A stretch of 13,045 nt of DNA from UBA6382 sp964596865 (GTDB lineage: Bacteria > Bacteroidota > Bacteroidia > Bacteroidales > Bacteroidaceae), in NCBI GenBank assembly GCA_964596865.1, contig CAZQVW010000055.1, positions 1 to 13,045 of the forward strand. Direction: 5' to 3'. Below the pieces are notes generated by a model, which was not told the DNA's origin, ran no database searches, and worked only from the letters and a program-made list of their open reading frames with translations. A program made the translations under genes and the position numbers. This document shows, in pieces, positions 7,064-13,045 of this stretch. Position 1 is the stretch's first letter. The number at the start of each line of letters is the position of its first letter.

Positions 7064-7177
7064 TGCGCCCTAAAGCTAACGCACCGAAGGGAACGCTGCT
7101 GCGCACCGAAGGGAACGCTGCTGCGCACCGAGTGGAACGTTGCTACGCACCGAAGGGAGCGTTAGCTTTAGGGCGCA
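7064..7177. repeat. 114-bp intergenic element: perfect 19-bp inverted repeat around 22-bp tandem repeats
   Basis: The arms at 7064-7082 (TGCGCCCTAAAGCTAACGC) and 7159-7177 are exact reverse complements. Between and partly overlapping them are four abutting 22-bp units starting at 7081, 7103, 7125 and 7147. The first two are identical, the third differs at four positions, and the fourth is cut short as it merges into the right arm. The units share the core GCACCGAAGGGAACG. They abut without spacers, so this is not a CRISPR array. No transposase or target-site duplication is evident. It lies in the divergent gap between rbr and the GH31 gene. Confidence 0.85.
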
Positions 7178-7288
7178 TTTTGTTTGTGCTATAGGGCAGA
7201 AAATTGGGATACCCTCACGCCTTTTTTGCATTTGCTGGGGCTTATCGGCGTTTTCGCAAATAAAAAATTACGGCAAAGCACAGTGAGA

Positions 7289-7316
7289 ATGTAGATTTTT
7301 GCAACAAAATCTACAT
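7289..7316. promoter_or_regulatory. Perfect 11-bp-arm palindrome, candidate operator for the GH31 gene
   Basis: ATGTAGATTTT (7289-7299) and AAAATCTACAT (7306-7316) are exact reverse complements separated by 6 nt. The site ends 19 bp before the -7 element at 7336-7343, so its right arm lies where a -33 TTG would be, and none is present. This suits an activator that replaces the -33 contact, or a repressor site. Protein binding is inferred. Confidence 0.6.
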
Positions 7317-7335
7317 AGAACCGAGATTTAATTAC

Positions 7336-7343
7336 TATTTTTG
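7336..7343 (+). promoter_or_regulatory. -7 promoter element of the GH31 gene
   Basis: TATTTTTG matches TAnnTTTG and places transcription start near 7350, 23 nt before the ATG at 7373. This also argues against the in-frame TTG at 7346, which would lie upstream of the transcript. Confidence 0.6.
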
Positions 7344-7372
7344 CATTGAAAATTAAAATCGGCGTAATAGAC

Positions 7373-10300
7373 ATGAAAAACAAGGTTTCACACATATTTC
7401 TTACCACTTTGGCGGCCCTGATGATGCAGGGTGGCGCCGCCATTAACGCAGCAGGTACTGCGCACGCCCCAAATAACGTAAATGTTTTCGCGAGTGCTGT
7501 GAGAGCTGGCGCGAATAATATTAGTGTAAACACCTCCAGTAGTTTAGGCGAGGTGAGTAGTGTGAGCAAGGCCACTGTAGACGGCAGAGTACTGATAACA
7601 TTTTCAGACGGCGCCAAGAGGGTTATCGCTTTCTACGGGCCGCAGCTCTTTAGGGTGTATGAAGAGCCCGTTATCGGCGAGGCAGGGGGCCCGGGCGAGA
7701 TTGCAAATCATCCCAATGAGACCTATATAAATAATGTAGGAATTATAAGTGCCGACGCCTCGATGTTCCCCACGATGAAAGACCCAGAGGCGAAGCCCGA
7801 AGCCAAGATACTGGTGGACAACGCCAAGAAAGACGCGGGCAAGATCACCGTGAGCAAGGACGCTAACGGCAATTACACCATCTCCACCACCGCTGTTCGC
7901 ATCACTGTGGACAAGACCGATGGCAAGATGGCTGTAGAGGATTTAAGAACCGGTAAAACGGTAGTAAAGGAGATTGCGCCTGCCACTATCGGTGGGGCAA
8001 CCAAGGCCAACGGTGCTACTAAGGCCAGTAAGAGTGTGCTCACGTTCGCTCAGCAGTCAAACGAATATTTCTTTGGTGGTGGTGTTCAGAACGGGCGCTT
8101 TTCCCACAAGAATCAGGTGGTGAATATTGTGAACGAGAACAGTTGGACAGACGGCGGCGTGTGCTCGCCTGCGCCTTTCTATTGGAGCACGGGCGGTTAC
8201 GGTTTCATGGCCTATACATTCCAGCCCGGGCAATATGATTTCGGGGCACAGAAGAAAGACAGGGTGGTGCTCACCCACAACACCGACTATCTGGATTATT
8301 TTATCATGGTGGATACCGGTGCGGTGGCCTTGCTAAACGATTACTATCAGCTCACTGGGCATCCCGTACTGTTGCCGAAATTCGGGTTCTATGAGGGCCA
8401 CCTCAACGCCTACAACCGCGACTACTGGAAAGAGGTGCCCAAAGGCAGTTGGGGCGCCGTGCTCTTTGAGGACGGCAAATATTATAAGGAAGACCAAAAA
8501 GATAACGGCGGTTACCACGAATCCCTCAACGGTCAGGCCGCGCCAACAGGCACTATGCAGGTCAGCGACACGGAGAAAGGTATTAATAATACAAGCAAAA
8601 GCGGGGATAAATCAAACAATGGCGCGCAGGGAGGCGAAAATGCGGTTATAGGAAGCGAGAACGACACCGTAGCCTACCAATTTTCCGCACGCGCCGTGGT
8701 GGATCGCTACAAGCGCCACGATATGCCGCTGGGCTGGGTGCTCCCCAACGATGGTTATGGCGCTGGCTACGGACAGACCTCCTCATTAGAGGGTAATATA
8801 CAGAACCTAAAGGACTTTGGAGACTATGCCCGCAAGAATGGTGTGGAAATCGGGCTCTGGACGCAATCCGACCTCCACCCTATCGACACTATCGCGCCCC
8901 TTTTGCAACGCGACATCGTGCGCGAAATCAAAGACGCCGGTGTGAGAGTGCTCAAAACCGATGTGGCATGGGTTGGTGCCGGTTATTCCTTCGGATTGAA
9001 CGGTATCAGTGAGGTGGCGTCCTTGATGTCTAAATACGGCCACGGGGCGCGTCCGTTTATTATCTCATTAGACGGATGGGCCGGCACACAACGCTACGCC
9101 GGCGTGTGGAGCGGCGACCAAACGGGCGGGCAATGGGAATATATCCGCTTTCATATCCCCACATTCATCGGGGCAGGATTGGCCGGTATGCCCAATATCA
9201 CGTCAGACGTGGACGGCATCTTCGGCGGTCGCAATATGAAAGTGAATGTCCGCGAATATCAGTGGAAGACGTTCACGCCAATGCAATTGAATATGGACGG
9301 TTGGGGCAGCAACGAGAAATATCCCCAAGCTTTGGGCGAGCCCGCCACCAGTATCAACAGGGCTTATCTGAAAATGAAGTCGATGCTGATGCCCTACGCC
9401 TATTCCATTGCTCACGAGGCCGTGGATGGCAAGCCCATGATCCGCGCTCTGATGCTGGACGAGCCCAACACCTATACTCTGGGCAAGAAAACGGAATACG
9501 AATACCTCTATGGCCCCAGTTTGCTGGTGGCTCCTATCTATCAAGAGACTGCCGCCGACACCCTTGGCAATGATATTCGCAATAATATCTACCTCCCTAA
9601 GGGCCAGTGGATTGATTATTTCACGGGCAACATCTATCAAGGTGGTGCGGTGCTGAATAGTTTCGATGCTCCGCTGTGGAAATTGCCGGTACTGGTGAAA
9701 GCCGGTGCCATTATCCCCGTTACTAATCCCAACAACAATCCCTCCCAGATTGACCAAACCGTGCGCCGCTATGACGTCTATCCCGTGCAGACGGAGAGCG
9801 CAGGCAAAAATTCTGCGGCCACGAAAAAAGGCGCTACGGCCGCAACTGGCGACGACAATCTGATTAAGAGCGAATTCTTCGACTACGATGACGACGGATA
9901 CAGCGTGGCTTATCTCAACAACGAGAGCACTTCCACCTACGTGGCTCTTCATCAGCTCACTAACACCATGACGGTAAACATTCTGCAGACCACCGGTGAT
10001 TACAAGGGTTTCCAGAAAAACAAGGCCACGGTGATTAGACTGGTGGGAGTGAAGAATGCGAAGAAAATCACCGCTACCATCGGGGGCAAGAAGGTTAAGC
10101 TCACTCCTGCCAAAACCGCTGGCGAGATGGAGGCCACAGAAAAATCGTTAGGCAACACCACAAAGGGGCGCTATATCTTCAATGCCCGCACAGACTACAA
10201 CAAATTCTTCACCCAGCCCGTGATTTTGGGCCACGATACGGTGAAGATGCAGTCCGCTCCCGCTTTGGAAATAGCCTTGCCCGCCACTGACATCACTGCC

Positions 10301-11677
10301 CACGCCACGGAGATACGCGTGGAGGGTTGCGAATTTTATAATAAGAGTATCTCCGCGCGCGGTATCGAGCCCCCCACGATTTCTCTGTCCAAGCCCCAAA
10401 ACGCCGGGGTAAAAGAATCCGACCGTAAGCCCTATAGCCTCACCCTCTCGTGGCAACCCGTGGACGGCGCCGAAGCCTATGAAATCCAATACGATGGAAT
10501 GGACTACTTTGACATCCGTTCCACCTCTTTCCTCTTTGAAGACCTCCGCCCCGAGACAGATTATTCCTTCCGCGTGCGCGCCACAGCCAAAGGTAAGGCT
10601 TCTGAATGGGTGGACGTGAGGGCTACCACCAATCGCGACCCGTATGAATTTGCCGTAAAGGGTATCACTGCACAAAGCACCGCACCATCACAGGGCGGAC
10701 AGGGTTTGCGCAAACTCTTCGACTTTGATAAAGAAACCGGTTGGCACACCGAATACGGAAAGAAGGCCGTGCCCTTCACCGTCATCATCGATTTGCACTC
10801 CGTAAACACTCTCGACAAACTGGAATACTTGCCCCGACAGAGCGGAACCAACGGCATCTTGCAAAAGGGCCGCATCTCTGTGAGCACCGACAAGCAACAC
10901 TGGCAGGAGCAGGGCCCATTCCAATGGGCGATGGACGCTACTTTGAAGACATTCCCGTTTGCGGAGAATCTCACAGCCCGCTATGTGCGTATCGATGTGG
11001 AAAAAGGCGGCGGCGACTTCGGTTCCGGTCAGGAACTGTATATCTTCCGGCGCGAAGGCACTCCTTATTATATTCCCGGCGACATCAACAACGATGGCCA
11101 CTTGGATGAAAACGACCTCACCTCGTATATGAACTATAATGGCTTGCGCCAGGGCGATAGCGACTTTGAGGGATATGTTTCCAAGGGCGATATAAATGGC
11201 AATGGCTTGATAGACGCCTACGACATCTCCAATGCCGCCGTAGAAATCGATGGTTATCACCCCGAGAAGATTGACACCATTCCTGCCCTCGCTGGCAAAA
11301 TCTCCGTCTCCACCGATAAGGCATCATATAAGGCCGGAGAAGAAATCGTGCTCACCGTTAAGGGCACAGGCATGAAGGGCGTGAACGCTTTCTCCCTCTC
11401 CTTGCCTTATTCGGAGAAGCAGATGCAATATCTCGGCATCGAAGCCGCAGAAGCCAACACCCTTGATAATTACACTCGCGACCGCCTCCACACCAACGGC
11501 CAAAAAGCCGTGTACATTACCTTTGTGGGCAAAGGCGATGCCACCCCTATAGAGGGCGACCACGTGCTGTGCACCATTAAATTCAAGGCAATAAAGGCCG
11601 GTTCTGCCAATCTGAAAGCAAAAGACATCATTCTGGTGGATAAGGAGCTGCATACCATCAGTTTAGAGGATAAATAA
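7373..11677 (+). CDS. Exported GH31 glycosidase with Fn3, CBM32-like, dockerin-like and cohesin-like domains
   Basis: A 1434-residue retaining alpha-glycosidase. Residues 1 to about 28 are a signal peptide without a lipobox. A beta-sandwich N-domain precedes the GH31 barrel. The barrel carries LPNDGYGAGYG, GLWTQSDL, LKTDVAWVG with nucleophile candidate Asp530, and WSGDQTGG with acid/base candidate Asp582. These motifs resemble, from memory, the GH31 alpha-N-acetylgalactosaminidases of gut bacteria more than alpha-glucosidases, so cleavage of alpha-GalNAc from mucin-type glycans is a reasonable guess, not a proof. After the usual beta-domains come Fn3 (about 1000-1090), F5/8-type-C/CBM32-like (about 1092-1226), a two-repeat dockerin-like calcium module (GDINNDGHLDENDL from 1236 and GDINGNGLIDAYDI from 1272) and a cohesin-like beta-sandwich (1307-1434). 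Ala/Thr/Lys/Asn-rich insertions occur near 206-223, 374-432 and 808-830. No T9SS-type C-terminal tail is evident, and no susC/susD pair lies nearby. ATG 7373 is chosen over TTG 7346 because of the promoter and signal peptide. Confidence 0.92.
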   Translation: MKNKVSHIFLTTLAALMMQGGAAINAAGTAHAPNNVNVFASAVRAGANNISVNTSSSLGEVSSVSKATVDGRVLITFSDGAKRVIAFYGPQLFRVYEEPVIGEAGGPGEIANHPNETYINNVGIISADASMFPTMKDPEAKPEAKILVDNAKKDAGKITVSKDANGNYTISTTAVRITVDKTDGKMAVEDLRTGKTVVKEIAPATIGGATKANGATKASKSVLTFAQQSNEYFFGGGVQNGRFSHKNQVVNIVNENSWTDGGVCSPAPFYWSTGGYGFMAYTFQPGQYDFGAQKKDRVVLTHNTDYLDYFIMVDTGAVALLNDYYQLTGHPVLLPKFGFYEGHLNAYNRDYWKEVPKGSWGAVLFEDGKYYKEDQKDNGGYHESLNGQAAPTGTMQVSDTEKGINNTSKSGDKSNNGAQGGENAVIGSENDTVAYQFSARAVVDRYKRHDMPLGWVLPNDGYGAGYGQTSSLEGNIQNLKDFGDYARKNGVEIGLWTQSDLHPIDTIAPLLQRDIVREIKDAGVRVLKTDVAWVGAGYSFGLNGISEVASLMSKYGHGARPFIISLDGWAGTQRYAGVWSGDQTGGQWEYIRFHIPTFIGAGLAGMPNITSDVDGIFGGRNMKVNVREYQWKTFTPMQLNMDGWGSNEKYPQALGEPATSINRAYLKMKSMLMPYAYSIAHEAVDGKPMIRALMLDEPNTYTLGKKTEYEYLYGPSLLVAPIYQETAADTLGNDIRNNIYLPKGQWIDYFTGNIYQGGAVLNSFDAPLWKLPVLVKAGAIIPVTNPNNNPSQIDQTVRRYDVYPVQTESAGKNSAATKKGATAATGDDNLIKSEFFDYDDDGYSVAYLNNESTSTYVALHQLTNTMTVNILQTTGDYKGFQKNKATVIRLVGVKNAKKITATIGGKKVKLTPAKTAGEMEATEKSLGNTTKGRYIFNARTDYNKFFTQPVILGHDTVKMQSAPALEIALPATDITAHATEIRVEGCEFYNKSISARGIEPPTISLSKPQNAGVKESDRKPYSLTLSWQPVDGAEAYEIQYDGMDYFDIRSTSFLFEDLRPETDYSFRVRATAKGKASEWVDVRATTNRDPYEFAVKGITAQSTAPSQGGQGLRKLFDFDKETGWHTEYGKKAVPFTVIIDLHSVNTLDKLEYLPRQSGTNGILQKGRISVSTDKQHWQEQGPFQWAMDATLKTFPFAENLTARYVRIDVEKGGGDFGSGQELYIFRREGTPYYIPGDINNDGHLDENDLTSYMNYNGLRQGDSDFEGYVSKGDINGNGLIDAYDISNAAVEIDGYHPEKIDTIPALAGKISVSTDKASYKAGEEIVLTVKGTGMKGVNAFSLSLPYSEKQMQYLGIEAAEANTLDNYTRDRLHTNGQKAVYITFVGKGDATPIEGDHVLCTIKFKAIKAGSANLKAKDIILVDKELHTISLEDK

Positions 11678-11791
11678 ATGTGGTAGAAGTCTGTTACTTA
11701 TCTTTTGGCAGAAGATTAAAAACTGAAAGGACTTGCTCCCTGACTATTAAAAAGCACAGAACTTCGCCCCACCCAAACAAAACGCCCTTCC

Positions 11792-11797
11792 AGAGGA
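11792..11797 (+). promoter_or_regulatory. Shine-Dalgarno-like AGAGGA supporting the start at 11808
   Basis: AGAGGA lies 10 nt before the ATG at 11808. The remainder of 11678-11791 holds no gene. TATCTTTT at 11698-11705 is a one-mismatch -7 element, so this gene may have its own promoter or be read through from the GH31 gene. Confidence 0.4.
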
Positions 11798-11807
11798 CAC
11801 ACGCATC

Positions 11808-13045
11808 ATGTCATCGCAACTCACTTTTAATTATGGCCATACGCTGGCAATTTGTATCAGTGCCCGCAATAATGTGCTCTCGGTGAAACAGCAACTCCAG
11901 AAGTTGGCTCTGCTGGAACAACCCGTTCTCCAGCGAATAAAGATAATTCTGGTGGACAACGACTCCACCGATGGCACTTCTAACGCCGCCAAACTCTTTG
12001 AGGGCCGTGTGCCGTTTGATTATGTGAGCAATACGGACAATCTTTCGCAGGATAATAGTTTCACCTTCGCGCTAAATCAGACCATCCCCATACGTTGTAA
12101 ATATATCTGGCTCCTTGACGCCCGCAACATCTTGCGTATAGAGCACATTCCCTCGTTGCTGGATTTGCTCGACCAAAACGAGGCCGGCCTAATCCACCTC
12201 GCTTCCACCCGTGCGCGCAAAGATAGTGTGGCCTACGTGGATGTGGACGATTTCATCCAGACTATCGGTATGGGCATCATCGATGTTAGTCGCAACATCA
12301 TCCGAACGGATATGATACGCGGCTATCAGCCCCGCGAATTTGGAGCCGGCACGGGCGTGCCCGCAGTTCCTCTATTGCTCCACGTGGCACTGGCGGGAAA
12401 GCAGAACTTTGTGTACAACCCCACGCTCTTTGAAACCGGCGACATCAATTTGGTGGAGGAAGCCGTAGACCCTGTTCGCACCTATGTGAAGAATCTGATT
12501 TCCATCTACGACTACTACGAAGACACGCCCCACGGTATTTCACCCTACACCACGATGAAGATGAAAAACAGGGTGAGCGATTTCATGTTCCCCTACATAT
12601 TCCGTCTGTTTGTGCTCAGGCGCAAGGTGAAGGGCGCCGATGCAAAGGTGAGCCGCGGCATAGTGAAGCAAAATCTGGGGTGGCGCCCGTTGGTGTCAGC
12701 TCTAAAGCGCTGCTTCTCGCCCAGACTGTGGGGAAAAATCTTAGGATTTGTGTGGATGGTGCTGCGAAAAATAATAATGGTGATTGCGGCTGTTGTGGTG
12801 ATGATTGTTTGCAACACGGCCGTCAAGCGCGCCATCACCAGTTTCCGCAATACTTTGGCTACGTTCCGCTTCCGCCATCGCGTGAAGGTGGGCAAAAAAA
12901 GTTTTGTGGAGAATCCTTTCTCCATCCTCGGCGGCCGGTATATCACCGTGGGCGATGGCTTTCATAGTCTGCGCGGATTGGATATGGATTGCATCAATAC
13001 CGGCAATTATACGCCCAAGCTCCATATCGGCGACCATGTCTGTTT
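11808..13045 (+). CDS. Family-2 glycosyltransferase fused to a left-handed beta-helix acyltransferase (3' end missing)
   Basis: The frame is open from ATG 11808 to the window edge, giving 412 residues without a stop. Residues 12-135 match a GT-A family-2 glycosyltransferase: LAICISARNN at the first strand, ILVDNDSTDGT with the nucleotide-binding Asp50 and Asp52, and YIWLLDARN at the position of the metal-binding motif. There only Asp104 is present and the second acid is replaced by Arg106. Residues about 315-337 are strongly hydrophobic and could anchor the protein in the inner membrane. From about 360 the sequence changes to hexapeptide-repeat acyltransferase style (KVGKKSFVENPFSILGG, YITVGDGF, KLHIGDHV), as in O-acetyltransferases of exopolysaccharide and colanic-acid synthesis. 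A role in building and acetylating a surface polysaccharide is inferred. Catalytic residues of the acyltransferase lie beyond the window. Whether the transferase half is active is uncertain because of Arg106. Confidence 0.8.
   Translation, partial: MSSQLTFNYGHTLAICISARNNVLSVKQQLQKLALLEQPVLQRIKIILVDNDSTDGTSNAAKLFEGRVPFDYVSNTDNLSQDNSFTFALNQTIPIRCKYIWLLDARNILRIEHIPSLLDLLDQNEAGLIHLASTRARKDSVAYVDVDDFIQTIGMGIIDVSRNIIRTDMIRGYQPREFGAGTGVPAVPLLLHVALAGKQNFVYNPTLFETGDINLVEEAVDPVRTYVKNLISIYDYYEDTPHGISPYTTMKMKNRVSDFMFPYIFRLFVLRRKVKGADAKVSRGIVKQNLGWRPLVSALKRCFSPRLWGKILGFVWMVLRKIIMVIAAVVVMIVCNTAVKRAITSFRNTLATFRFRHRVKVGKKSFVENPFSILGGRYITVGDGFHSLRGLDMDCINTGNYTPKLHIGDHVC

Noticed and set aside
6843..7128. Short minus-strand open frames across the tandem-repeat region
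   Set aside because: Their N-termini are translated 22-bp repeats and the rest overlaps the rubrerythrin promoter. Best explained as repeat DNA, not genes.
7064..7177. Possible CRISPR array
   Set aside because: The 22-bp units abut with no unique spacers and lie within an inverted repeat. No cas gene is present.
7346..7372. TTG start for the GH31 protein at 7346
   Set aside because: It lies upstream of the predicted transcription start (near 7350). The ATG at 7373 begins a standard signal peptide.
9203..9952. 249-codon open frame on the minus strand
   Set aside because: It lies antisense inside the GH31 gene, with no recognisable motif and no promoter.
11680..11886. 68-codon plus-strand open frame after the GH31 gene
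   Set aside because: It overlaps the start of the glycosyltransferase gene in another frame and has no motif.

Overview
The window looks like chromosomal DNA from a member of the Bacteroidales (phylum Bacteroidota). Three lines of evidence support this. Copies of the Bacteroidota -7 promoter element TAnnTTTG lie upstream of four genes. Shine-Dalgarno sequences are weak or absent before most starts. The gene types fit too: a 445-residue hexameric glutamate dehydrogenase, a rubrerythrin with its rubredoxin domain at the N-terminus, and a multi-domain secreted GH31 glycosidase. I do not assign genus or species.

Layout. 1-286 is AT-rich non-coding DNA with an 11-bp direct repeat. 287-1078 (+) encodes an exported SGNH/GDSL hydrolase. 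1273-1953 (+) encodes a small stand-alone protein with the 'polyvalent' kinase fold otherwise known from phages and conjugative elements. 2045-4207 (+) is dnaX (DNA polymerase III gamma/tau). dnaX converges on gdhA (4466-5803, -), and the gap between them holds a long inverted repeat enclosing short 20-bp tandem repeats. gdhA has a roughly 140-nt leader with several hairpins. 6237-6785 (-) is rubrerythrin. The next 587 bases have no gene. They hold the rubrerythrin promoter, a second inverted repeat wrapped around tandem repeats (22-bp units), and a perfect 11-bp-arm palindrome just upstream of the next promoter. 7373-11677 (+) encodes a large exported GH31 glycosidase with Fn3, F5/8-type-C (CBM32-like), dockerin-like and cohesin-like C-terminal domains. 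11808 to the window end (+) is an incomplete gene joining a family-2 glycosyltransferase to a left-handed beta-helix acyltransferase.

How the genes relate. Most are independent transcription units, not one pathway. dnaX, gdhA and rbr are housekeeping or stress genes: replication, ammonia assimilation, peroxide defence. The GH31 enzyme and the SGNH hydrolase are exported and probably act on host or dietary glycans or their acyl groups. The glycosyltransferase-acyltransferase probably contributes to a surface polysaccharide.

Most worth a second look are the dockerin plus cohesin-like pair on one GH31 enzyme, the free-standing polyvalent-type kinase, the glycosyltransferase-acyltransferase fusion, and the two intergenic elements that share an 'inverted repeat around tandem repeats' architecture without sharing sequence. 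I found no CRISPR array, tRNA, rRNA, transposase or clear defence system.
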